64,000 bases of DNA from Paenibacillus sp. JNUCC32 (GCF_014863545.1 NZ_CP062260.1:3977001-4041000), one strand, 5' to 3'. Counted from the first letter of the stretch, positions 53,033 to 62,466 are shown. The notes: generated by a model from the letters alone, not told the origin. Program-made: numbers and translations.

Positions 53033-54013
53033 TTAATTTTTCTTATTCTCTTTAATAAAGTCTTTGATATATTGAACAAATTGTTTCGCTCGAACATTAT
53101 TTGTATGATACTTCTGAACAAATTTATATCCTTTTTTCGAAATTCTTCTTCGTTCATCCCTATTTTCTTTATAATACATTGCTTTTTCCAAAAAATTACT
53201 TTTATTACATGCTACAAAATGCACCCCATCCTTAAAACCCAATTCATAAATATCTTGATTGGCCTCTGCTAATAGTAATGTATTGCATGCAAGTGCCTCA
53301 AAAAACTTTAATACAGGAATTTTAAATTCACTTCCGCAGGTGAAAAACATTTTTGAACGATTTAGTTCTTTTGCGTATTTGATATCAACATAAAGATCTT
53401 TATTAAACGCAACCCTATGACCTGGGTGAGGCCGGAATACAAACCCCTTTACATTTTGCATTTTTTTCAAAACAGATTCTCGAAAAGGATATCTGCCTTC
53501 ACGAGTTTTTGATTTGTTTAGTTCCCTAGATTTATGAAAAACCTGCCCCATTAGTAAATAGGTTATATCTTTTTTTAGTTTCCAGTCTTTCATTATTTCA
53601 GGATTAATTGAGAAGGGCAGCCATCTTAGTTTGTTTGAATATTGCGGAAACACTTCGATAAAACGTTGTTTGGATCTAGAAAAAATTATATCAATTTTAT
53701 TGGATTCAATATATTCTATCCGTGTTTCTTTTGAATAATGTTTATCCAAAACAAAACAACCTTTGGGAATATCCACCTGATCAAGACCGGTAATTCGAGG
53801 GGCAAACGCATAGCCCCAAGCGATATCATAATGAACGATACAATCAGGTTGAAAATTTAACTTTTTTAAGATTTCTAAAATATTCCCATCTTCATACCAA
53901 TATCGAACGGTTGCGAATTTTTCGATTTCTCTTATCGATTCAAATTTTTGTTTATGCTTTGCATACATAGTATCAAAAGGTTTGATAAGAAAAAGTATTT
54001 TTAATTTATCCAT
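53033..54013 (-). CDS. CgeB-like glycosyltransferase (AT-rich)
   Basis: 326 residues. IDIIFSRSKQRFIEVFPQYSNKLRWLPFSINPEIM and KIPVLKFFEALACNTLLLAEANQDIYELGFKDGVHFV are the CgeB/Glyco_trans_1_2 features. Low GC, Lys/Asn/Ile-rich. GAGGTGT before the ATG. Lies 25 nt upstream of the LpxD-like gene, in the same operon direction. Confidence 0.85.
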   Translation of the reverse strand: MDKLKILFLIKPFDTMYAKHKQKFESIREIEKFATVRYWYEDGNILEILKKLNFQPDCIVHYDIAWGYAFAPRITGLDQVDIPKGCFVLDKHYSKETRIEYIESNKIDIIFSRSKQRFIEVFPQYSNKLRWLPFSINPEIMKDWKLKKDITYLLMGQVFHKSRELNKSKTREGRYPFRESVLKKMQNVKGFVFRPHPGHRVAFNKDLYVDIKYAKELNRSKMFFTCGSEFKIPVLKFFEALACNTLLLAEANQDIYELGFKDGVHFVACNKSNFLEKAMYYKENRDERRRISKKGYKFVQKYHTNNVRAKQFVQYIKDFIKENKKN

Positions 54014-54206
54014 ATTTACACCTCAGTAAATTTTGATCATACAATCGGCTTTATCTTCCTCTCGCTTACATATGCATTAATTGGTCTAGCATATTCATTA
54101 ATACCGTGCGTTGCGACGGCGTTTGGCAATATATGCTAACCACCCTATCCTCTGGTCATATCGATCAAGCTAAATAGGTAGGTTCACTCACAACAGTGTG
54201 AGCTCA

Positions 54207-55280
54207 TTATTTCAGCTTCATTTGAAGTGTGGAGAATTCATCCAGCGGCAATTGTTGAATTTCGGATTTAGTGGCAGACGAATACAAGGCGAAGATAAGT
54301 TCCAACGAACGTCTGCTCTCCTCAAGGGTAACCAGATCCCCGCTATGCTTCCCTTGACAAGCGTCGATCATTACTCGATACATAGACACATGTTCATCTT
54401 TGTCTTGCAACAGCAATAATGCCTCTTCTTCTGCGTGGGGGTAGCCCTCTATATACCACCGGTCTATTCGCTCCATCTTCGACCCGCTAATACTGATCGT
54501 TCCCTTATCTCCCAGCAAAAACAGTGATTGCTCCAAATTTTCTGGCGGCGTTACCGAGTTGGCTTCAATTATAGCTTGAGTACCGTTCGGAAACATCATG
54601 AGGCCAATCGCTACATCCTCCGTTTCCTTAGTAGTACGATTATGAGAATATAATCCACCGTAAATTTGAGAAGGCATACCGATATTCCATTGTAATAGAT
54701 CTATGGCGTGGATACCTTGATTAAGGAGCATCCCACCATCGTGCTCCCAAGTCCCTCTCCACGGCGCAAGCTGAAAATAATGGGCAGGACGAAAAATTCT
54801 CAACTTCACGGATGCTGTTACTATTTTTCCTAAAGCTCCTGTAGCAATAAGTTCTTTTATTTTTTTGAACAATGGACGATAACGCAATTGATGGCACACT
54901 TGCACAATTCGTTTCCGCTGAGCGGCAAGCTGTATCAATTCATCCACTTCCTGTAAGGAAAGAGCTGCCGGTTTCTCAAGCACAATATGCTTATTAGCTT
55001 GCAGCGCTGCTTTAGCTATTGCAGCATGCGTTCCGGATATCGTGGCAATGACGACAATGGCTATCGAAGGATCGGCAAGCAACTCCTCATAATCGCTATA
55101 CTTAATAATGCTTTCATTCTCTCCCCGTTTCAAAAACCATAAGTCAGCGAGCTCCTTCATCTGGGCTGTATTGACGTCGCACAGGGCAACCAGCTTTGCT
55201 TCCGGAAAGCGCGCAATCGATTCAATATGTTTCACTGCAATCGATCCACAACCTATCAGGCCAATCGAAATAACAGTCAT
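54207..55280 (-). CDS. Gfo/Idh/MocA-family nucleotide-sugar oxidoreductase
   Basis: 357 residues. NAD-binding ISIGLIGCGSIAVKHIESIARF at the N-terminus, ILVEKPAALS-like EKPAALSLQEVDEL (catalytic Lys), and the C-terminal alpha/beta domain WEHDGGMLLNQGIHAIDLLQW. Family members such as WlbA, WbpB and GnnA oxidise a hydroxyl of a UDP-amino-sugar before transamination. Directly follows the DegT aminotransferase (stop/start touch), so the pair probably makes a 3-amino sugar. Confidence 0.9.
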   Translation of the reverse strand: MTVISIGLIGCGSIAVKHIESIARFPEAKLVALCDVNTAQMKELADLWFLKRGENESIIKYSDYEELLADPSIAIVVIATISGTHAAIAKAALQANKHIVLEKPAALSLQEVDELIQLAAQRKRIVQVCHQLRYRPLFKKIKELIATGALGKIVTASVKLRIFRPAHYFQLAPWRGTWEHDGGMLLNQGIHAIDLLQWNIGMPSQIYGGLYSHNRTTKETEDVAIGLMMFPNGTQAIIEANSVTPPENLEQSLFLLGDKGTISISGSKMERIDRWYIEGYPHAEEEALLLLQDKDEHVSMYRVMIDACQGKHSGDLVTLEESRRSLELIFALYSSATKSEIQQLPLDEFSTLQMKLK

Positions 55281-56387
55281 TTATTTTTTCCCCCTGTAGT
55301 TTTGTAGTAATGAAATGATGACATCCTGTTCTGCCACAGATAAGAAAGGATGAAGGGGGATTGCGAATAATTGTTTCGACAGCTGTTCAGCGACCGGGAA
55401 GTCTCCTTGTTGGTACCCCAGAGAGGTATACGCCTTTTGTAAATGAAGCGGGCAAGGATAGTAGATGCCGGTCTGAACTTCTGCTTTTCGCAACATTGCT
55501 GTAATCTGCTCTCTTTCATCTGATCCGATACAATATAGATGATATACGCTTCGAGCACCATTCATCTCAAAGGGCAATTTTAAATACGGTAGATTGTTTA
55601 GGGACAAGTGATAACGAGCCGCCAAAGTTCGCCGCTTCGTATTCCAATTATCAACATGATTGATAGCTGTGAGCAGGGTGAGTGCATGGAGCTCGTCAAG
55701 CCGAGAGTTGTAGCCAATAGTATCATGATAATACTTTTTAGAGCTGCCATGATGACGAAGTTGACGTATGGTCGAAGCCAATTCCGGGTCTGAAGTAACG
55801 ATGATGCCGCCGTCTCCCATCGCACCTAAATTTTTCGTAGGGAAAAAGGAGAAACAAGCAATATCCGATAAGCTTCCGACCTGTTTGCTATTGAATGTAG
55901 CGCCAAACGCTTGGCATGCGTCTTCAATAACTTTAAGACCGTTTTTTTTTGCTAATTGATTAATACTAGCCATGTCGGCAGGCTGGCCAAAGAGATGAAC
56001 AGGAAGGATCGCTTTCGTACGGGGAGTGATAAGTGCTTCAATTTGATTAGGGTCGATATTATAAGTGAAAGGATCGACATCTGCGAATACTGGTACTGCC
56101 CCTCTTCGAGAAATGGCCTCCGCTGTCGCGAAAAAGGTAAAAGGGGTTGTAATCACTTCATCTCCTTCGCCAATTCCGCAAGCATCGAGAGTAAGAACGA
56201 GAGCATCGGTTCCATTGGCTACACCAATTGCATAGGAAGTTCCTGTCTTCTCAGCAACTTGCTCTTCCAGTAAGGCGACATATTGTCCCATCGTGTATGA
56301 ACCACTGTCAATAAAAGTACCCCATTTGAGGAGCAATTCTTCCTTGATGGAACTAAATTGCCGGGCCAAATCAGATAGCAATAACAT
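55281..56387 (-). CDS. DegT/DnrJ/EryC1-type sugar aminotransferase (second copy)
   Basis: 368 residues. NGTDALVLTLDACGIG, DVDPFTYNIDPNQIEALI, VIEDACQAFGATFN, and PLP lysine K185 in FFPTKNLGAMGDGG. The WbpE/WlbC/GnnB group has this ...SFFPTKNLGAxGDGG sequence. ATG 56387, 7 nt after AAGGAGG. Together with the Gfo/Idh gene it resembles the GnnA/GnnB pair. Confidence 0.93.
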   Translation of the reverse strand: MLLLSDLARQFSSIKEELLLKWGTFIDSGSYTMGQYVALLEEQVAEKTGTSYAIGVANGTDALVLTLDACGIGEGDEVITTPFTFFATAEAISRRGAVPVFADVDPFTYNIDPNQIEALITPRTKAILPVHLFGQPADMASINQLAKKNGLKVIEDACQAFGATFNSKQVGSLSDIACFSFFPTKNLGAMGDGGIIVTSDPELASTIRQLRHHGSSKKYYHDTIGYNSRLDELHALTLLTAINHVDNWNTKRRTLAARYHLSLNNLPYLKLPFEMNGARSVYHLYCIGSDEREQITAMLRKAEVQTGIYYPCPLHLQKAYTSLGYQQGDFPVAEQLSKQLFAIPLHPFLSVAEQDVIISLLQNYRGKK

Positions 56388-56410
56388 AATATTCACCTCC
56401 TTCTTTTTTT

Positions 56411-56826
56411 TTAGATGTTTTTACGTCCCTCCATTCTAGGATTCGCATTTCTAGTATCAAAAACTAGGTATGAGTGTTTTACAACATGATTATAAGAAAT
56501 ATTGGAATGAGCGATTAAAATGATCGTGCAGTCCGCATGCTTCATATTGGACGAAGTAAGCGGCATGTAAGGAAGGCACCTCCACCGTCACGCATTTTTT
56601 ACCAAAGGGACCGAATAAGGAAATTTTGGTTCCCATCCGCTGCAAGATTTCAATGATTATCAGGGCAGAAAATTCTCTTATATCATTCGCATATTCTTTT
56701 GCTTCCCATGGTAGATAGAACGGATCAACAGGAATACAATGACCACCAATACCCACTCCGGGATAATCAAGGTAATTCCGAATGGCTTGATACTTGCTAT
56801 ATTGATAACTTCCCACAGCTTCACAT
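56411..56826 (-). pseudogene. Frameshifted nucleotide-sugar dehydrogenase fragment
   Basis: Three frames must be joined to recover the protein end: [16 protein letters not shown], then [18 protein letters not shown] (with the catalytic Cys), then [16 protein letters not shown] and VFDTRNANPRMEG before a stop at 56411-56413. This is the C-terminal half of a UDP-sugar dehydrogenase (same [11 protein letters not shown] motif as the intact gene at 58179). At least two frameshifts and no N-terminal half make it a decayed copy. Confidence 0.88.
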
Positions 56827-57070
56827 TCAAATAAGGGGTTATTCCATGACAGCAGACAGTACATCACGCACAACCTGTAACAAGTATCACGGCATATCAC
56901 CTCCCCATTGAAAAACCTAAGTCAGTATATGACTTCCGTATTTCTTGTGTAACGGCATACGTATATTTTGTAAGGAGATTATGTTTACCCAGTCCAGTCT
57001 TAGTTCATAAACATATAAAGATATTGGCGGAAAAATGCGACGAATTTTTTTTGAGAGGAGGTAATCTGGG

Positions 57071-58084
57071 ATGAAAGTACTCCATCTTCCGGTTGGCAGA
57101 CAAATGATTGAAATGTGCAATGCGGTGCGTCAAATCGGAGTCGATGCTACCTCGTGTCACTTCAGGGAGCGCAGTGTTCTGATACAAACTGATCAATGCC
57201 TCCACCTGGAGCGATTGAGCGGTTCGGAAAGGAAAAGGCAGCGGGAGAAATTTCTTGTGGAGGCCGTTAAACATTATGACGTTTTTCATTTCCATTTTGG
57301 CGAAACATTCTTCAAGGATAGGTCCGATCTGGCCTTTTTAAAGAGTCATGGTAAAAAATTGGTCGTTCAGCATCGAGGTTCTGATGTGCGTATGCTGTCA
57401 ATCGCCCGAAGCTTCGATAATCCGTTTGTCCGTGTAAAAAGCGGACGTAGAAGAGAAGAAAAAAACATCATTCATAAGTTAAACGAGCTGTCGAAATATA
57501 TCGATCACGCCATAGTCGCTGACTACGAACTTTTCCCCTATATAGAAAAGTACTACAAGCATACTCACGTTCTTAGACAATTTATTACATTAGATAAATT
57601 CAATCCCGTCTATCCTTCCAAAAAGAACGATAAGCCTTTAATTATTCACGCGCCGACTAATACCTATTTGAAGGGTACGGAGTATGTTCTAGAGGCCATC
57701 GAACGACTTCGAAAAAAAAAAATCCCGTTCGATTTTCGTTTAATCGAAAATGTGACCCACGAGGAAGCCATCCACAGTTATCGTAGGGCTGACATCATCA
57801 TCGATCAGCTTCTTCAAGGTTCGTTCGGCGTTTTCGGACTTGAAGGTATGGCACTGGGGAAACCGGTAGTGTGTTTTATCCGTGACGATCTGAAAAGGAA
57901 ATACCCACCGTCTTTACCGATTGTCAACGCCAATCCGACAACCTGTTATGATGTGCTTAAGCACCTTATCAAAAGACCTCTTTTACGACACTCTATAGGA
58001 TTGGCAGGCAGAAAATATGTGGAAAAGTATTACGATTCGCGGAATTTGGCGGAGGAATTGAAGTTAATCTATACCGAATTATAA
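57071..58084 (+). CDS. GT4-like glycosyltransferase
   Basis: 337 residues. MKVLHLPVGRQMIEMCNAVRQIG, VFHFHFGETFF, GKKLVVQHRGSDVRML in the first domain; IIHAPTNTYLKGTEYVLEAIERL and VFGLEGMALGKPVVCFIRDDL (E-x7-E-like loop) in the second. GT-B fold as in GT4. AGGAGGT before the ATG. First gene of a + strand pair. Confidence 0.85.
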   Translation: MKVLHLPVGRQMIEMCNAVRQIGVDATSCHFRERSVLIQTDQCLHLERLSGSERKRQREKFLVEAVKHYDVFHFHFGETFFKDRSDLAFLKSHGKKLVVQHRGSDVRMLSIARSFDNPFVRVKSGRRREEKNIIHKLNELSKYIDHAIVADYELFPYIEKYYKHTHVLRQFITLDKFNPVYPSKKNDKPLIIHAPTNTYLKGTEYVLEAIERLRKKKIPFDFRLIENVTHEEAIHSYRRADIIIDQLLQGSFGVFGLEGMALGKPVVCFIRDDLKRKYPPSLPIVNANPTTCYDVLKHLIKRPLLRHSIGLAGRKYVEKYYDSRNLAEELKLIYTEL

Positions 58085-58178
58085 AAATTCTGGTTATGAA
58101 AAATAGATAGACACCCCGTATCCAATCTTTTCGTCGTTGAATACTATAGCATAATTCAACTGCAAAGGTGGGATTATC

Positions 58179-59456
58179 GTGTACCGTACAATTGCCGTGA
58201 TTGGTCTTGGATATGTCGGACTTCCACTCGCTCTTACATTCTCCCAAGAAGGGTACCGAGTTGTAGGAGTAGACCTTGACATGGAAAAGGTTCAGTCTAT
58301 ACGGCTAGGCAAAAGCTATGTGGTTGATATACAAAATGATACTCTTGCAACTGAGGTAGTTTCGGGGAATTTTACCGCTACGAATGATTATCGTGTTATA
58401 GGCGAAGCTGACGTTATCGTTGTCTGTGTCCCAACTCCTCTTAATGAAGAAAATATCCCTGACCTAAGCTTTTTAGTTACAGCTGGCAATGAAATAAATA
58501 AACACATTCGAAAAGAGCAATTAATCATTCTGGAAAGCTCTACTTATCCAGGGACTACAAGAGAATTGCTATTGCCACTTCTGGAACAAGAAGGGCTGAA
58601 AGTTGGCAAAGATTTTTACCTTGGTTATTCCCCAGAACGAATTGATCCTGGCAATCAGAGTTATCCGTTTAAGACAATTCCCAAAATTATTAGCGGTGTA
58701 ACCGAAGCCTGTGCTCAAAAGGTCTATGAGTTATACAGCAGAATATTTGATCAAGTCGTTGCAGTATCCTCTACAGAAGCTGCAGAGTTAGCAAAATTAT
58801 TGGAGAACACATATCGCTATGTAAATATTTCATTTATAAACGAGTTCGCCACCCTGTGTGATTTTATGAAAATCGACGCTTGGGAGGTAATCGAAGCAGC
58901 CGGTTCGAAACCATATGGTTTTTCGAAATTTTCACCTGGTCCTGGCGTTGGTGGGCACTGTATACCAGTTGATCCTTTATACCTTCTATGGAAAGTACAG
59001 GATGGCGGGCTAAGCAGTTCCTTTATTGAATTGTCTGTAGACATTAATAGTAAAATGCCTGCATATATCGCTTCACAAATTAAAGCACATCTTCCCTCCT
59101 CAACTTTGAAGGGTGCACGGATATTAATTATAGGAATCACTTACAAAAAAGACATTAATGATATACGGGGGTCTGCTGCCCTTGAGATTATGCGCGAATT
59201 AAACCATAAAGGATGTTCTCTCGATTATCATGATCCATTTGTACCACAGATTACTTTAGATGGATCGGTATACCGTAGTATAGATCTTTCCAAGGCTAAT
59301 CTCGTTAATACGGATTGCGTTATTATTGCTACTGATCATTCCCAGTTGCCAGTAGAATCCATTTTACAACATGCCCCATTAATATATGATACCCGGAATA
59401 TAACCCAAGGTTTAAGTGGTAAAGCCAAAGTTGTCCGCTTAGGCGGGGGAAGGTAA
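58179..59456 (+). CDS. UDP-N-acetyl-D-glucosamine/UDP-sugar 6-dehydrogenase
   Basis: 425 residues. N-terminal NAD domain IAVIGLGYVGLPLALTFSQEG, central PGTTRELLLPLLE and LGYSPERIDPGN, catalytic Cys261 in [17 protein letters not shown]-terminal GITYKKDINDIRGSAALEIM. These match the WbpA/TuaD-like NDP-sugar dehydrogenase family (hexuronate-forming). GTG start, SD AAAGGTGG. Follows the GT4-like gene. The pseudogene upstream is a lost second copy. Confidence 0.95.
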   Translation: MYRTIAVIGLGYVGLPLALTFSQEGYRVVGVDLDMEKVQSIRLGKSYVVDIQNDTLATEVVSGNFTATNDYRVIGEADVIVVCVPTPLNEENIPDLSFLVTAGNEINKHIRKEQLIILESSTYPGTTRELLLPLLEQEGLKVGKDFYLGYSPERIDPGNQSYPFKTIPKIISGVTEACAQKVYELYSRIFDQVVAVSSTEAAELAKLLENTYRYVNISFINEFATLCDFMKIDAWEVIEAAGSKPYGFSKFSPGPGVGGHCIPVDPLYLLWKVQDGGLSSSFIELSVDINSKMPAYIASQIKAHLPSSTLKGARILIIGITYKKDINDIRGSAALEIMRELNHKGCSLDYHDPFVPQITLDGSVYRSIDLSKANLVNTDCVIIATDHSQLPVESILQHAPLIYDTRNITQGLSGKAKVVRLGGGR

Positions 59457-59479
59457 GAAGAACATCAATGTAATATAAC

Positions 59480-59514
59480 AAACCGCTCGTTTCCGTTAGG
59501 AAACGAGCGGTTTT
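59480..59514 (+). terminator. Terminator of the dehydrogenase gene
   Basis: A 14-15 bp near-perfect stem AAACCGCTCGTTTCC/GGAAACGAGCGGTTT followed by T4. Confidence 0.92.
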
Positions 59515-59866
59515 GATTAACGTTACATAATCTAATCATACTTTTTATTTAAGTATACCTTTTAACATACACGGGGTCTCGATGATTTTTGTTTACTCTC
59601 TTATAAGTTCAGACATGGAAGACGGAGCACTTTGGAGGCTTTATCGTCTAGCACACTGTGGAGTCAATGTCGGCATTGAATGAGCAGGAGCTTTCCTCAG
59701 TTTCAACGCAGCATCAACAGATAATATACTAATTCCCGTTGCCTTCTGACTTCGTAATGAAAAGTTTTGCTCGCGGCTTTTGGAGACTGATTCAATTCTT
59801 AGGTAAAAATGTAGTACAAGCACTATCCCCCATTACAAAGATTATGCAGATAACAAACATCCGTAA
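59515..59866. other. AT-rich intergenic stretch without a supported gene
   Basis: Two short ORFs (59641-59823 minus and 59739-59933 plus) have neither SD nor recognisable product; one overlaps a terminator. Nothing else seen. Confidence 0.5.
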
Positions 59867-59897
59867 CAAAAAAAGACAGCGAATAGTTTCGCTGTCT
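59867..59897 (-). terminator. Terminator of the GNAT/ACP/FkbH-like operon
   Basis: Stem AGACAGCGAA/TTCGCTGTCT, T7 on the minus strand, about 49 nt after the GNAT stop. Confidence 0.9.
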
Positions 59898-59945
59898 CAA
59901 AACGTGCAAGAAGGTTGGACAATATTAAAATAGACCACGGACAAA

Positions 59946-60530
59946 TTATTCATCGGTCTCCTCCATAAGCAGACGTTCTGCCAAAATAGCTGGTTTCTCC
60001 AATCGCTCTTGAATTAAAGGCCAATTCTCCTTTGTTGCCGTATGGATGACCATATCATAAGAAACATTTTTTATGGTTAAACCGCCGTGTTCGATCCCTG
60101 TACGGGGCAGTCCACAATTGTCATGAAAAGACACGACGCTTGCATTGTCAATTACCGTGTTGGAATAAACACTGGACAAACCCAAAATATCAAATGCGAT
60201 ATGAAATATAAGCCAAACGCTGGCTGGCGCAGCCGGAATCAAAGGGGAAATGATCCATCTTCCCCAATTGCCGGCTTGACCATCAATATCATAGATCGCG
60301 ATGGTTCCGATCGGCACTCCCGAGAGAAGCTCAATGCAGAAGTAATAATCGCCCTCTCTATGAAAATATTCTTTCAACCATGCTTCATGCACAGCATAAC
60401 GAGAGTCGATCTCTCCGATGTACTTCGATAACTCAGGGGACCTTCTTAGCTTGAAAATAAATTCGGCGTCGTCCATCGTAATCGGTCTTAATCGAATGCC
60501 GAAACGTTCAACGGTGATGTTGTGGTTCAC
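59946..60530 (-). CDS. GNAT-family acyltransferase (amino-sugar type)
   Basis: 194 residues. IRLRPITMDDAEFIFKLRRSPELSKYIG at the start and WGRWIISPLIPAAPASVWLIFHIAFDILGLSSVYSNTVIDNASVVSFHDNCG resemble RimJ/PseH-type GNATs, which acylate amino groups of sugars or proteins. GTG start, SD GAGGTGAAG. Overlaps the ACP gene by 4 nt. In an FkbH/ACP cassette the GNAT likely takes an acyl group from the ACP. Confidence 0.87.
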   Translation of the reverse strand: MNHNITVERFGIRLRPITMDDAEFIFKLRRSPELSKYIGEIDSRYAVHEAWLKEYFHREGDYYFCIELLSGVPIGTIAIYDIDGQAGNWGRWIISPLIPAAPASVWLIFHIAFDILGLSSVYSNTVIDNASVVSFHDNCGLPRTGIEHGGLTIKNVSYDMVIHTATKENWPLIQERLEKPAILAERLLMEETDE

Positions 60531-60757
60531 GACTTCACCTCAATGATCCTGGCGATGTCATCCAAGCTTTGAATACCCGCTACTTCCCTGATGGAAAAGC
60601 GAACATCGAACTGCTCTTCAAGGCGAAGAATGAGCTCCATATGCTTTAAAGAATCCCAATTCGGCAATTCTTCCCGCCTAGGATTACCATGAGGCGGTAT
60701 TGGTATGTTCAACACCTCGGATAAGATCGACCCAATTTGTTTGCGTATTTCCGTCAT
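60527..60757 (-). CDS. Acyl carrier protein (second copy)
   Basis: 76 residues. PNWDSLKHMELILRLEEQFDVRF places the carrier serine at S36; ends with the helical DDIARIIEVKS. ATG 60757 after GGAGG; overlaps the stop of the FkbH-like gene. Distinct from the 50350 carrier. Confidence 0.92.
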   Translation of the reverse strand: MTEIRKQIGSILSEVLNIPIPPHGNPRREELPNWDSLKHMELILRLEEQFDVRFSIREVAGIQSLDDIARIIEVKS

Positions 60758-62466
60758 CGATTTACCTCCACTCTGGCAGGATGGTTCCCGCAAGCAGCTT
60801 TTACACGTGCATAGAGATCCCTAAGCGGCAGCTGTTCCGGCGAGCCCTCAACAAAACGCTTTATCCAGTCCAAGGCGGGGGCATTCCGCGGCCCCTGGGA
60901 CATCTCAATGTGGATACGCTGCACTCCGCGATCCATCAATTTCTCCAAGATCCAGGCAAAGGCTACCGTTTCAATGTCACGTCCAAGCGCCCTGCAGCTA
61001 AAAAGCGTCTCGATGAGATGCGCTTGTTCGCCATTCAACCTGCATACAAAGGTGCCGATAATTCCGCTGTCTGACAGTATATCCGATAGGCCAACCGTAA
61101 TCGTAACGTATTTGGAGGCGTCCATAACGTCATTTGCTTCATTTTCTGTCATACGCCTTAGAGCCAGGTTAAACTGATTTGTTTTATGACTTAGATCATA
61201 CAGCCGCTTGACATGGGAAGCTTCATTCTCATAAATGGTAATGACCATGTTCAAGCTGTCTAAATAGGAATGGTAATCCGATGCTGTTTGCCTGATCTTC
61301 TCTCTTGCCTGATTGGCCTGGATATCCGTTGTTCGGGATACGGCAATGTCATCCCGGTGAAGTTGATACAATCCGGGAAAATGACATAAACCCAGCATCG
61401 TTTCTTCACCGTTTCGTTTGGCACGGAGAAGGCGTACCTCCGGTAGTGCTGCAGCCATCTTCACCAATTCCGCCGGATTGTCATCCACAAACAAGAAGGC
61501 AGACGGATCGATATTCAGTATTTGAGAGAGCCGATTCAGATTCTCTGCTTTTGTCTGCCAATTTGCACGAACAGCGGCAAAATCGTCCCATCTCAGCGGA
61601 AAATCGGTGCGTGCATTGAACAGTGCTTTAACATCTTCCTCCTCATTGCGGCTGCATAAGGTAAGCATTATTCCGGATTGTTTTAGTTGAAGCAGCAGCC
61701 TTTGCAACCGATGATGGCCTTCCGTTAACGTTACCCCTTCAGCTCCTTCTTCTCCCAGGACTCCGTGATATAGCGTATCATCTAGATCCAGTGCAATCGC
61801 TTTAAGCCTCGGAACCAAGGAAGCGGGCAAGAGCTGGACGCCAAGGTGACGGGAAATAATCGTTGTTGCCTGATTGGAAAATGGGTAGTTGCTGATTTCT
61901 TCGTTCCGATAATCATAGAAGGTTTCGGTGCCTTCATGGGCCAATTGGGCTAAATCGATCAGAACACAGCCCGTGTTGTTCTCAACCGCCCCCAACAAAA
62001 ACGAATTTAACTTTCGGAACCATCCACGGTCGCTGGCACGGAAGCTGAGCACCCTATCGGCATCTTCCAAGGACTCCGGCCAGTTATTTATCCAGATCGG
62101 TTTATCCGTTACCATTCGCAGTTTAACGATCCGTTCATTCAGCCATTGTGCAGCTTCTTGTGCACTCATAGAGCGGGCGTAAATCCGCCAATCTAACCAG
62201 ATGATATATACATCCGCCTGAGCTTCCCCTCCAATACCGGGCAGAGCGCTATCATAATCCGAGTAATCAAAACAGACATCAGCCTCCCATAATCCGCAAA
62301 ACGGAGACATCAAATTGGCAACAAACTCAAAGGGCATCGTTCTGTCAACTCGTATTCGGAAGGTTCGAATGCTTGGAAGCTTCGGGCTTCCTGCAATCCG
62401 ACTCCTGGAGGGAAGGGAGCACAGCAGAGAATCCGCTAAATCTAAACGGGTTAACACATGATTCAT
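60754..62466 (-). CDS. FkbH-like HAD-IIIC protein (glyceryl/acyl-ACP forming)
   Basis: 570 residues. An N-terminal SGNH-hydrolase-like domain (residues 1-~215) precedes a HAD core with ALDLDDTLYHGVLGE at 225-239 and SGIMLTLCSRNEEEDV. FVDDNPAELVKMAAALPEVRLLRA is typical of FkbH. The C-terminal part (SDILSDSGIIGTFVC) resembles a GNAT-like segment. FkbH proteins take a glyceryl unit from 1,3-bisphosphoglycerate to ACP. With the ACP and GNAT genes directly downstream the trio forms an acyl-donor cassette. AGGAGGGAGG before the ATG. Confidence 0.92.
   Translation of the reverse strand: MNHVLTRLDLADSLLCSLPSRSRIAGSPKLPSIRTFRIRVDRTMPFEFVANLMSPFCGLWEADVCFDYSDYDSALPGIGGEAQADVYIIWLDWRIYARSMSAQEAAQWLNERIVKLRMVTDKPIWINNWPESLEDADRVLSFRASDRGWFRKLNSFLLGAVENNTGCVLIDLAQLAHEGTETFYDYRNEEISNYPFSNQATTIISRHLGVQLLPASLVPRLKAIALDLDDTLYHGVLGEEGAEGVTLTEGHHRLQRLLLQLKQSGIMLTLCSRNEEEDVKALFNARTDFPLRWDDFAAVRANWQTKAENLNRLSQILNIDPSAFLFVDDNPAELVKMAAALPEVRLLRAKRNGEETMLGLCHFPGLYQLHRDDIAVSRTTDIQANQAREKIRQTASDYHSYLDSLNMVITIYENEASHVKRLYDLSHKTNQFNLALRRMTENEANDVMDASKYVTITVGLSDILSDSGIIGTFVCRLNGEQAHLIETLFSCRALGRDIETVAFAWILEKLMDRGVQRIHIEMSQGPRNAPALDWIKRFVEGSPEQLPLRDLYARVKAACGNHPARVEVNR

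Noticed and set aside
59641..59933. Two short frames (60 and 64 codons) in the AT-rich gap
   Set aside because: No SD; one crosses a terminator; no recognisable product.
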